Source: Sphingomonadales bacterium UBA7471 (GTDB taxonomy: Bacteria; Pseudomonadota; Alphaproteobacteria; Sphingomonadales; Sphingomonadaceae). From it: a stretch of 8,840 nucleotides of DNA. Shown one piece after another: positions 1 through 5,639 of the stretch. The DNA lies in the NCBI GenBank assembly GCA_002479765.1, contig DLOZ01000016.1:1-8840 (forward strand), read 5' to 3'. Both the position numbers and the translations under genes were made by a program. The notes below the pieces were generated by a model. That model saw only the letters and a program-made list of their open reading frames with translations. It had not been told where the DNA came from and did no database searches. Each line of letters begins with the position of its first letter. Within the stretch, counting starts at the first letter, position 1.

Positions 1-204
1 CGGCGGGGGAGGTGGGGGCGTGACGACAGAGGGCAGCGGAGTCACAACAACTGGTGGGGGTGGCGGTGGTGGGGGCGAGTCGGCCGTAGGTGGAACCGGC
101 ACAGGGGTCGAATTCACGCCGCCGCCGCCACATGCGGACAGTGCGAGTGCAAAAACAACCGATGTGCCGATCGCTATTTTGCGATCAACCCGCGCTGCAG
201 TCAT
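1..204 (-). CDS. Lipoprotein with Pro-rich tether, N-terminal part only (runs off left edge)
   Basis: On the minus strand a frame opens at ATG 204 and stays open for 68 codons to the window edge. It starts MTAARVDRKIAIG, has a hydrophobic stretch to residue 23, then a lipobox LSAC with the acylation cysteine at residue 25. After that come CGGGG and a low-complexity run of Pro, Val and Thr (about residues 29-68, including eight consecutive prolines). This is a textbook type II signal peptide followed by a flexible tether, so an outer-membrane or periplasmic lipoprotein is likely. In sphingomonads such N-termini often lead into subtilisin-type or autotransporter proteins, but the catalytic part is not in the window, so that is a guess. 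An in-frame ATG at 234, just after a stop, would add ten residues. Neither start has a strong ribosome binding site; 204 gives the more normal signal-peptide length. The same DNA read on the plus strand gives a Gly-rich shadow frame. Confidence 0.72.
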   Translation of the reverse strand, partial: MTAARVDRKIAIGTSVVFALALSACGGGGVNSTPVPVPPTADSPPPPPPPPVVVTPLPSVVTPPPPPP

Positions 205-251
205 ATCCGTAACATAGTCATGGGAAAGAGACATTCATCCAAAGAATGATT

Positions 252-280
252 AATATATGATTCTCTTTCGGTAGGCGCAA
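252..280 (-). promoter_or_regulatory. Possible promoter of the left-edge lipoprotein gene
   Basis: Reading the minus strand, TTGCGC (280-275) and TATATT (257-252) are separated by exactly 17 nt. The -10 matches the TATAAT consensus in five of six positions and the -35 in three of six. On the plus strand an overlapping pair, TTCATC (234-239) and TATGAT (256-261) with a 16-nt spacer, could drive the HAD gene at 324. If both are real, the two divergent promoters share their -10 DNA. This is consensus matching only. Confidence 0.33.
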
Positions 281-323
281 CATGCCCGTTGAGTAACGCA
301 GGGTATGTTGTTAGGCGCCGTCG

Positions 324-998
324 ATGCAAACGCCTTTCGCCGATATCGATACGTGGATCTTTGATCTAGACCTAACCCTATATGGGCCAGAAGCCAATAT
401 TATGTCGCAAGTCCGGGACCGGATAGCGTTATATGTCGAAAAGCATTTCAATATCGCGTCGGATGAAGCGCATGAAATTCGACATCGTTATTGGAAGAAA
501 TATGGCACGACGTTGGGCGGGCTGATGGCCGAACATGCGGTTGACCCTTACGGCTATCTCGATTTTGTGCATGAGGTTGACCTGAGCTTGTTGAAACCCG
601 CGCCGGATTTGCGGGGGCATATTCATGCTTTGCCGGGCCGCAAAATTATCTTCACCAACGCGGATGCGCCTTATGCCGAGCGTGTGTTGACCGCCCGCGG
701 TCTGGACGATGTGTTTGAGGATATTTTTGACATCCACCGGATGCAGCATATGCCAAAGCCTTTCGCCGGCAGTTATGACGCCTTGTGCAGCGAATTGGGG
801 ATCGACGCCACGCGCGCACTTTTCGTCGAAGATTCCGCGCATAATCTCGTCCCGGCCAAAGCCTTGGGCATGCGCACAATTTGGGTGAAACATGAAGGCG
901 AAGCTGATAGCGCAGCCCATGAAGATTATATCGACCATGAAATTTCCGATGTGACCCAATGGCTATCGGAAATTCACAGCTTTGAAAGATCCGCATGA
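324..998 (+). CDS. HAD-superfamily pyrimidine 5'-nucleotidase (SDT1-like)
   Basis: A 224-residue cytosolic haloacid dehalogenase-type phosphatase, most like the pyrimidine 5'-nucleotidase branch that dephosphorylates UMP/CMP-type nucleotides. All four HAD motifs are visible. Motif I is FDLDLTLY with nucleophile D14 and acid/base D16; motif II is IIFTN with T111; motif III is MPKP with K145; motif IV is FVEDS with E169-D170 for Mg2+. The helical cap lies roughly at residues 21-100. In most relatives motif I reads DLDNTLY; here the Asn is Leu17, which keeps the DxDxT pattern. ATG 324 has only a weak TTAGG (311-315) in front, but no better in-frame start places motif I at the usual distance from the N-terminus. 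The stop overlaps the dapD start by ATGA (995-998), so the two genes are translationally coupled. A similar gene pair occurs in other alphaproteobacteria, as I recall. The exact substrate is inferred from family resemblance. Confidence 0.88.
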   Translation: MQTPFADIDTWIFDLDLTLYGPEANIMSQVRDRIALYVEKHFNIASDEAHEIRHRYWKKYGTTLGGLMAEHAVDPYGYLDFVHEVDLSLLKPAPDLRGHIHALPGRKIIFTNADAPYAERVLTARGLDDVFEDIFDIHRMQHMPKPFAGSYDALCSELGIDATRALFVEDSAHNLVPAKALGMRTIWVKHEGEADSAAHEDYIDHEISDVTQWLSEIHSFERSA

Positions 999-1834
999 TT
1001 GGACAACTAACAGCCATCATTGACGCCGCATGGGACGCCCGTGACGCGATCAGCAGCGCAACCCAAGGCGAGGTGCGCGACGCCGTACAAACCGCATTGG
1101 CTGGCCTTGATGACGGGTCACTTCGCGTTGCGGAGAAGCTGGATGGCAGTTGGCAGGTCAACCAATGGCTCAAAAAGGCTGTATTGTTGTCGTTCAGGTT
1201 GAATGACAATGTCGTGGTTGATGGCGGTGCAGCCGGTGCCCCTGCCTATGACAAGGTCCCTTCCAAATTTGCGGGATGGGGCGAAAACCGATTCCGGGAG
1301 GCTGGATTCCGCGTTGTGCCCGGCGCCGTCGCGCGGCGCGGCAGCTTCATCGGCAAAAATGTTGTGTTGATGCCCAGCTTTGTAAATATCGGCGCACGCG
1401 TTGAGGAAGGCACCATGGTCGACACATGGGCAACGGTCGGAAGCTGCGCGCAAATTGGCAAAAATGTCCATCTGTCGGGCGGCGTTGGCATTGGCGGCGT
1501 ACTTGAGCCGCTGCAGGCTGGCCCCGTCATCATTGAAGACAATTGTTTCATTGGCGCACGGTCAGAGGTTGTCGAAGGCGTCGTCATCGAAGAAGGCGCA
1601 GTGCTTTCGATGGGCGTTTTCATTAGCTCCACCAGCAAGATCATCGACCGGACAACAGGCGAAATCTTTGTGGGCCGCGTACCGGCTTATTCGGTTGTTG
1701 TGCCGGGCTCACTCCCCGGCAAAGCGCTTCCTGACGGCAGCCCGGGCCCACATCTTTCCTGCGCGGTCATCGTGAAACGCGTCGATGCCCAGACCCGCGC
1801 AAAGACCGCAATCAACGACCTGTTGAGGGATTAA
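995..1834 (+). CDS. dapD: 2,3,4,5-tetrahydropyridine-2,6-dicarboxylate N-succinyltransferase
   Basis: A 279-residue enzyme of the succinylase branch of lysine/diaminopimelate synthesis. It transfers succinyl from succinyl-CoA to tetrahydrodipicolinate, giving N-succinyl-2-amino-6-ketopimelate, which feeds both lysine and the peptidoglycan crosslink residue. An N-terminal helical domain (about 1-105) is followed by the left-handed beta-helix of hexapeptide repeats (about 106-235) and a short C-terminal strand region. MVDTWATVGSCAQIG (141-155) and the GARSEVVEG segment (about 187-195) carry D143 and E191, which line up with the catalytic Asp141 and Glu189 of E. coli DapD. Length is close to the usual 274 residues. 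The start ATG at 995 overlaps the HAD stop. A weak purine-rich GAAAGA lies upstream and translation is probably coupled. No dapE follows, unlike many alphaproteobacterial loci. Confidence 0.97.
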   Translation: MIGQLTAIIDAAWDARDAISSATQGEVRDAVQTALAGLDDGSLRVAEKLDGSWQVNQWLKKAVLLSFRLNDNVVVDGGAAGAPAYDKVPSKFAGWGENRFREAGFRVVPGAVARRGSFIGKNVVLMPSFVNIGARVEEGTMVDTWATVGSCAQIGKNVHLSGGVGIGGVLEPLQAGPVIIEDNCFIGARSEVVEGVVIEEGAVLSMGVFISSTSKIIDRTTGEIFVGRVPAYSVVVPGSLPGKALPDGSPGPHLSCAVIVKRVDAQTRAKTAINDLLRD

Positions 1835-2068
1835 TTCGCCGAACCGAGCGGGGACGATCAAAACGGACTTGCAATTCGGACGAATTTGCTCCAGAAGAAT
1901 CGGGCGGACCGGGCCCCTCTGGCGCTTCGCTTCTTCGGAAGGAACGTGATGTCGGCCGCATCGGATGTTTCCGGTGCATTGGTCAGGCGGTCTTCAAACC
2001 CCCGAAATTCGCTAGTCTGTGCCCGGAACATCCGATTGAACTTAAACAATGTTCAAGAGGATGTAGTC
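1835..2068. other. Intergenic region between dapD and the ydcH-like gene
   Basis: No convincing gene is seen in these 234 bp. Short frames exist on both strands but lack ribosome binding sites and recognisable composition. A near-perfect palindrome with one unpaired base occupies 1871-1889, 36 nt after the dapD stop. It could slow polymerase, but no T-run follows, so it is not a standard terminator. The right end holds an inverted repeat (2036-2056), described separately. A promoter for the downstream gene should lie here, but no clear -35/-10 pair stands out. Confidence 0.5.
2036..2056. repeat. Operator-like inverted repeat TTGAAC-N9-GTTCAA
   Basis: Two perfect 6-bp arms, TTGAAC (2036-2041) and GTTCAA (2051-2056), are separated by an A/T-rich 9-nt spacer. 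The right arm overlaps the start of the AAGAGG ribosome binding site (2055-2060) of the ydcH-like gene. The geometry, with half-sites 15 bp apart centre to centre, could suit a dimeric repressor, or an RNA hairpin in the leader. Arms this short occur by chance, so only its position makes it notable. Confidence 0.3.
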
Positions 2069-2263
2069 ATGACTTTTTCGTCATTTCGATTGATGCAATA
2101 TCACCAAAAAATTGATCGCGAACTGCGCGCCGAAATTTCACGGCGCTGGCCAGATATGTTTCGGATTCAGAAACTGAAGCGGCTGAAACTCGCGATCAAG
2201 GATCGGTTGGCGCACCACGCGCATGCCTCATTTGGCCGTCGTCTACGCCTTAAAAAAACGTAA
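2069..2263 (+). CDS. YdcH/DUF465-family small basic protein
   Basis: A 64-residue, strongly basic, mostly helical protein. The core HQKIDREL followed by FRIQKLKRLKLAIKDRLA (residues 31-48) has the pattern of the YdcH/DUF465 family: a charged helix, a short turn and a second Lys/Arg/Leu helix, forming a small antiparallel coiled-coil hairpin. The C-terminus is a basic tail ending RRLRLKKT. The molecular role of the family is unknown. The frame is open upstream to 1886, but the start at 2069 is chosen because AAGAGG (2055-2060) sits 8 nt before it and the extra upstream residues show no family resemblance. It stands alone between dapD and the terC-like gene on the same strand. Whether it is co-transcribed with the latter depends on the hairpin at 2273-2310. 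The family call rests on pattern recognition and is fairly safe; function is not assigned. Confidence 0.8.
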   Translation: MTFSSFRLMQYHQKIDRELRAEISRRWPDMFRIQKLKRLKLAIKDRLAHHAHASFGRRLRLKKT

Positions 2264-2272
2264 TATTTGAAA

Positions 2273-2310
2273 GCTGACGCCGCGCGCGTTTAAATCTGCG
2301 CGGCGTCGGC
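2273..2310 (+). promoter_or_regulatory. Strong GC-rich hairpin between the ydcH-like gene and terC
   Basis: The arms GCTGACGCCGCGC (2273-2285) and GCGCGGCGTCGGC (2298-2310) form a 13-bp stem, all Watson-Crick except one G-U pair, with a 12-nt loop containing TTTAAAT. It begins 9 nt after the ydcH-like stop and ends 11 nt before the AGGGA ribosome binding site of terC. No T-run follows, so it is not a standard intrinsic terminator. It could act as a processing or attenuation element, a factor-assisted terminator, or a protein binding site. A TACAAT (2314-2319) directly after it resembles a -10 box, but no matching -35 is seen. Confidence 0.6.
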
Positions 2311-2334
2311 ACGTACAATACAGGGAATGATTTC

Positions 2335-3324
2335 ATGGAATTTTTGATGATGGACTGGTTGGGCACACCGGTTTGGTTCTGGTTGGCCTTTATCGGCATC
2401 GTGATCACGCTCACCGCGTTTGACCTTGGCATTTTGCACAAGGAAGACAAAGAGATGGGCATCTCCGAAAGCCTGAAGCTGTCGGCGTTTTACATCACTA
2501 TTGCGCTGCTGTTCGGCCTTTGGGTCTGGTTCCAAAAGGGGGCCGACATGGGCATGAAATATTACACGGGCTTTTTCATCGAAAAGGCGCTGTCGATTGA
2601 TAATGTCTTTGTCATCAGCCTGATTTTCACCTTCTTCGCGATTCCACGAAAGTACCAATATCGCGCATTGCTATGGGGCATTATCGCCGTCATCGTCCTG
2701 CGTGGCCTGATGATTGCCGCTGGCGCTGCCATTGTGCAGGAATATTATTGGACGCTGTATATCTTCGCGGTTTTCCTGATCGGAACCGGCATCAAGATGC
2801 TGTTTTCTGGCGATCAGGAAATGGATGTCGCCAAGAACCCGGTGGTCAAATTTATTTCACGGCATATGCGCGTGACCAAAGAGCTTCATGACGAGAAGTT
2901 CTTTGTGAAGGTACCAGATGACAAGACCGGGAAGATGGTGCGCGCTGCGACACCATTGTTCCTCGCGCTGGTCGTTATCAACCTCGCCGACCTTGTGTTC
3001 GCAGTGGACTCGGTACCGGCGATCTTCGCCATCACCACCGACACGTTCATTGTGTACACGTCAAACATCATGGCGATTTTGGGCCTGCGTGCCTTGTATT
3101 TCGCGCTCGCCGCGATGGTCCATCGTTTCCATTATCTCAAATATGCGCTGGCATTGGTTCTGGTCTTCATCGGTTCAAAGATCTTCGTTTCAGACTTTGT
3201 GTTGGACGGCGACAAGTTCCCGCCCGTCCTAAGCCTGGGCGTCACCTTCGGCCTGATTTTAGGAGGCATATTCTTTTCGCTCTGGAAAACGCGCGGACAG
3301 GATCAATCACATCACACGATTTAG
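2335..3324 (+). CDS. TerC/Alx-family integral membrane protein, probable metal homeostasis
   Basis: A 329-residue polytopic inner-membrane protein of the TerC family, closest in layout to E. coli Alx (about 320 residues), which is linked to manganese export and pH response. About nine membrane segments can be seen (near residues 13-33, 48-67, 76-102, 110-134, 139-158, 205-231, 238-262, 267-286, 296-316). The acidic signature residues expected to bind metal inside the membrane are present: D30 in FDLGIL, E83 and D89 in FIEKALSIDNVFV, D219 and D225 in ADLVFAVDSVPAIF. A charged cytosolic loop (about 160-203) splits the two halves. ATG 2335 follows AGGGA (2322-2326) by 8 nt. E. coli alx sits behind a yybP-ykoY manganese riboswitch; here the leader is short and shows only the hairpin at 2273-2310. 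Metal specificity is an inference from the family. Confidence 0.92.
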   Translation: MEFLMMDWLGTPVWFWLAFIGIVITLTAFDLGILHKEDKEMGISESLKLSAFYITIALLFGLWVWFQKGADMGMKYYTGFFIEKALSIDNVFVISLIFTFFAIPRKYQYRALLWGIIAVIVLRGLMIAAGAAIVQEYYWTLYIFAVFLIGTGIKMLFSGDQEMDVAKNPVVKFISRHMRVTKELHDEKFFVKVPDDKTGKMVRAATPLFLALVVINLADLVFAVDSVPAIFAITTDTFIVYTSNIMAILGLRALYFALAAMVHRFHYLKYALALVLVFIGSKIFVSDFVLDGDKFPPVLSLGVTFGLILGGIFFSLWKTRGQDQSHHTI

Positions 3325-3358
3325 TTTTTACTTTAGCAACCAAGAGGAGAAAACTGAG

Positions 3359-3841
3359 ATGAAAAAACTTATGTTAAGTGCAGTTGCAGTTGCATCGGTA
3401 ATCGCCATTCCGGCTCAGGCTAAAACCGCGGCACCCATGCAGTGCGCGGCCGTCAACCAAGCCCAAGTCGAATCGCTTTTCAGTGATTTCAACAATGCTT
3501 GGGCATCCAAAAATCCGGACACGGTCACCAGCTTGTTCACAAAGGACGCAGTCCTGCTGGCGACCGTTTCCAACACGCCACGCACCGACCATGCGGCTAT
3601 TCGTGACTATTTCGTCGGTTTCCTAAAACCCAGCCCAGTGGGAACCATCAACAGCAGCACAGTCAAGATCGGTTGCAACATGGCAGCACGGCTCGGCACT
3701 TGGACGGTAACCGTAACGGACCCTTCAACGGGTGCGAAAACAGACATCAAGGCCCGTTATTCGTTCATCTATCGTATTGAAGATGGAAAGTGGAAAATCG
3801 ACCACCTGCACTCGTCGATGATGCCTGAAAAAACGGGCTAA
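3359..3841 (+). CDS. Exported SgcJ/EcaC-like (SnoaL/DUF4440-fold) protein
   Basis: A 160-residue protein with a clear Sec signal peptide: MKK, a hydrophobic core, and an AQA cleavage site giving a mature start near K22. The rest (about 33-157) has the cone-shaped NTF2/SnoaL-type layout found in SgcJ/EcaC and CaMKII-association-like proteins: an N-terminal helix with FNNAWASKNPDTVTSLF, then the strand DAVLLATV, and at the end the hallmark W145-KIDHLHSSMMPE. Proteins of this group are often annotated as oxidoreductases without proof; a small-ligand binding or accessory role is equally possible. Two cysteines, C29 and C106, could form a disulfide in the periplasm. A strong AAGAGGAG (3342-3349) lies 9 nt before the ATG, and only 34 nt separate it from terC, so co-transcription is likely. 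Its stop overlaps the end of the convergent HNH gene by 3 nt. Confidence 0.82.
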   Translation: MKKLMLSAVAVASVIAIPAQAKTAAPMQCAAVNQAQVESLFSDFNNAWASKNPDTVTSLFTKDAVLLATVSNTPRTDHAAIRDYFVGFLKPSPVGTINSSTVKIGCNMAARLGTWTVTVTDPSTGAKTDIKARYSFIYRIEDGKWKIDHLHSSMMPEKTG

Positions 3842-3865
3842 CGCCGGTCCTTCGTTGGCGCGTTA
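3828..3865 (-). terminator. Possible terminator of the minus-strand cluster at the convergent junction
   Basis: In the minus-strand transcript TAACGCGCC (3865-3857) can pair with GGCGTTA (3845-3839), leaving a 2-nt bulge and an 11-nt loop. Six T residues follow at 3833-3828. The T-run starts 5 nt after the stem, which is further than ideal. The hairpin includes the end of the HNH coding region, and the T-run lies within the convergent gene. On the plus strand the same palindrome has no T-run. Confidence 0.35.
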
Positions 3866-4158
3866 AAGTCGGACGGTTTGGTGGCAATCCATGCCACGAA
3901 CCGTCCGATTTCTTCATGCGCCAACAACGCATCAGCGGTTGCAAAGCGCTTTTCAAGATCGCTGTTGGTGAAATTGGCATGAATGGTCCGGTGGCAAATC
4001 GGATGGACCGGCTGCCGTTCCTTGCCACCCCGGCTTTTGGGCACAGGATGATGCCATTCGGTGACCGCCCCCATCGGGCGCGAACACAGCCAGCAGGTTA
4101 CTTCAGGCGCAATCGACTCGTCGTCCGTGTCATAAAAATCGCGATTTTTTCGCGCCAT
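3838..4158 (-). CDS. Small HNH-type nuclease-domain protein
   Basis: A 106-residue protein with a Zn/His-Me-finger layout: C22-x2-C25, then W35-H36-H37-PVPKSRGGK, then VHPICHRTIHANFTN with H52, C55, H56 and H60. The HH...GG...C-H...H pattern is that of HNH endonucleases. The C-terminal part (LEKRFATADALLAHEEIGRF followed by VAW...KPSDF) is a short helical tail seen in a family of stand-alone proteobacterial HNH proteins of unknown task. Biochemical activity is inferred; no target or partner gene is visible. ATG 4158 is preceded by GGAG (4170-4167) with 8 nt spacing. The gene starts 34 nt after the M20D amidohydrolase stop on the same strand, so it is probably the last gene of that transcript. 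Its stop overlaps the end of the exported SnoaL-like gene tail to tail. Nothing suggests an intron, intein or restriction-modification setting. Confidence 0.83.
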   Translation of the reverse strand: MARKNRDFYDTDDESIAPEVTCWLCSRPMGAVTEWHHPVPKSRGGKERQPVHPICHRTIHANFTNSDLEKRFATADALLAHEEIGRFVAWIATKPSDFNAPTKDRR

Positions 4159-4192
4159 TGTCGCCGCTCCGTAACCTGCCAGATATCCGCAA

Positions 4193-5527
4193 TCAGTTCT
4201 TGCCGGTTCCCAGCAAATCCAAAGCGGCGGCTGTCATCGCTTCGATGCCCAAGCGGACCGACGGTTCGGGATCGATCTTGAACAAGGGCGAATGGTGACC
4301 GGCAACCGCTGGACCACCATTTTTCGCAGCAGCAATCCATTCGGGATTAGTTCCGCCGACCGCGAAATAATAGCCCGGGATGCCAAATTGCTGATCCACG
4401 AAGAATGCGAAATCCTCTGCACCCATATTCGTCTGGCGGAAGGGCACAACAACATCGCTACCCAATGCCGACGCAATTGCGCCATTCAAGCGGCGGGCAA
4501 GCGCCGCGTCATTAACGGTGACGGGCGTGCTTTCGCTCACCTTTACAACCGGCAATTTATCCGCAGGCAATCCATTGGCCGCGCCAATACCCTTTGCGAC
4601 ACGCTCAATCGAGGCAATCAGCTGATCGCGAACGGCTTGGCTGTTGGCGCGCACGGTCACCTGTAAATCGGCATATTCCGAAATGATGTTATGCTTGGTT
4701 CCTGCGTGGAATGCGCCAACGGTAATCACGCCAGCGTCCAAGGGACCCTTTTCACGGCTGATGACCGATTGCAGACCAACGACGATCTGCGACGCGATGT
4801 AGACGGGGTCGCGGCCAAGATGCGGCGCAGCGCCGTGCGTGGCGATACCGGGTACGCGGATGTCGACGCTGTCAGCGGACGAATATTGAATGCCCTCTGC
4901 TGCTGCGATTTTGCCGGTTTCCAACTCCGCTGCCACGTGGAAGGCAAGCGCATAATCAGGCTTGGGAAAACGGGTATATAGTCCGTCCTGGATCATGGCC
5001 TTGGCACCGCCAACGCGCTCTTCAGCGGGCTGGACGACGAACAGGACTGTGCCTTTCCACCGGTCTTTCATGCGCGCCATTTGCCGCGCCGTGCCGAGCA
5101 AAGAGGTAATGTGCACATCATGACCGCAGGCATGCATCACGGGCATTTCAAGGCCATCAACGCCAACCTGTCGGACGGTCGAGCTGTTAGCGAGGCCCGA
5201 GCGTTCCTGCACGGGCAATCCGTCCATGTCCGCACGGACAAGCACGACGGGACCATCGCCATTTTTCAGCATGCCGACAACGCCGGTTCCGCCAACCTTT
5301 TCGGTCACGATCATGCCAGGCACGGCGCGCAATTCCTGTGCCATCCGGGCGGCAGTCTTATATTCGCGGAACGACAATTCAGGATTGCGGTGAAAATGAT
5401 CCCACAGGCTGGCGAGCGACTTGTCATAGTCTGCCTTGACGGCATCCGCATAATCCGGGCGGGCCGCCGCTGGTGTGGCCATTATTGCGCTTGTCAAAAG
5501 CGCGCCCAACAAAGTCTTTTTCATCAT
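4193..5527 (-). CDS. Exported M20D-family amidohydrolase/peptidase
   Basis: A 444-residue metal-dependent hydrolase of the M20D group (relatives include hippurate hydrolase, aminobenzoyl-glutamate and IAA-amino-acid hydrolases), which cleaves N-acyl amino acids or short peptides. A signal peptide MMKKTLLGALLTSAIMATPA with an AAA cleavage site near residue 22 places it in the periplasm. Visible motifs are VRADMDGLPVQE (98-109), MHACGHDVHI with metal ligands C134 and H136, PAEE with E169 and E170, H197 in AFHV, the lid-domain AAPHLGRDP (233-241), NMGAEDFAFF (367-376) and HHSPLF with H412. The frame is open back to 5683, but the start at 5527 is chosen because GGGGGA (5541-5536) sits 8 nt upstream and it gives a clean signal peptide. 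The longer version would overlap the neighbour. It lies 112 bp after the serine hydrolase and 34 bp before the HNH gene. The substrate is unknown. Confidence 0.92.
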   Translation of the reverse strand: MMKKTLLGALLTSAIMATPAAARPDYADAVKADYDKSLASLWDHFHRNPELSFREYKTAARMAQELRAVPGMIVTEKVGGTGVVGMLKNGDGPVVLVRADMDGLPVQERSGLANSSTVRQVGVDGLEMPVMHACGHDVHITSLLGTARQMARMKDRWKGTVLFVVQPAEERVGGAKAMIQDGLYTRFPKPDYALAFHVAAELETGKIAAAEGIQYSSADSVDIRVPGIATHGAAPHLGRDPVYIASQIVVGLQSVISREKGPLDAGVITVGAFHAGTKHNIISEYADLQVTVRANSQAVRDQLIASIERVAKGIGAANGLPADKLPVVKVSESTPVTVNDAALARRLNGAIASALGSDVVVPFRQTNMGAEDFAFFVDQQFGIPGYYFAVGGTNPEWIAAAKNGGPAVAGHHSPLFKIDPEPSVRLGIEAMTAAALDLLGTGKN

Positions 5528-5549
5528 AATCATTGTCCCCCATTGTGTC

Positions 5550-5570
5550 TGCGCCACCATTTGGTGCGCA
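5550..5570 (-). repeat. Imperfect palindrome in the M20D gene leader
   Basis: On the plus strand TGCGC-c-ACCA (5550-5559) mirrors TGGTGCGCA (5562-5570) around a TT centre, giving nine pairs with one unpaired C. It sits just upstream of the GGGGG ribosome binding site at 5541-5537. It could be an operator or a leader hairpin. The loop is too tight for full pairing as RNA, which leans slightly to a DNA site. A TATAAC on the minus strand near 5580 resembles a -10 box but lacks a good -35. Confidence 0.3.
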
Positions 5571-5618
5571 GTGTATCTGTTATACGGCGGCTCAATTTTC
5601 CCTGTTGGGTCGGGCCGC

Positions 5619-5636
5619 CTTAGCCTGAATGCTAAG
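5619..5636 (-). repeat. Short hairpin right after the serine hydrolase stop
   Basis: CTTAGC (5619-5624) and GCTAAG (5631-5636) are perfect 6-bp arms with a 6-nt loop, starting 3 nt after the hydrolase stop in the minus-strand transcript. No T-run follows in that direction, so it is at best a weak or processed 3' structure. It lies in the 112-bp spacer between two genes that may be co-transcribed. Confidence 0.3.
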
Positions 5637-5639
5637 CTA

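Noticed and set aside
20..217. Small Gly-rich plus-strand protein
   Set aside because: Gly repeats are the reverse of proline codons in a well-formed minus-strand lipoprotein start; the plus frame has no ribosome binding site and no recognisable domain.
429..959. Minus-strand frame opposite the HAD gene
   Set aside because: Shadow of a gene with all four HAD motifs on the plus strand.
1886..2068. N-terminal extension of the ydcH-like gene
   Set aside because: No family resemblance in the added residues and no ribosome binding site; AAGAGG is correctly spaced for 2069.
2264..2334. yybP-ykoY manganese riboswitch ahead of terC
   Set aside because: The region is short and I see none of the conserved loop motifs of that class, only a single GC-rich hairpin.
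3838..4158. Homing endonuclease, restriction enzyme or toxin
   Set aside because: No intron, intein, methylase, immunity gene or mobile element nearby.
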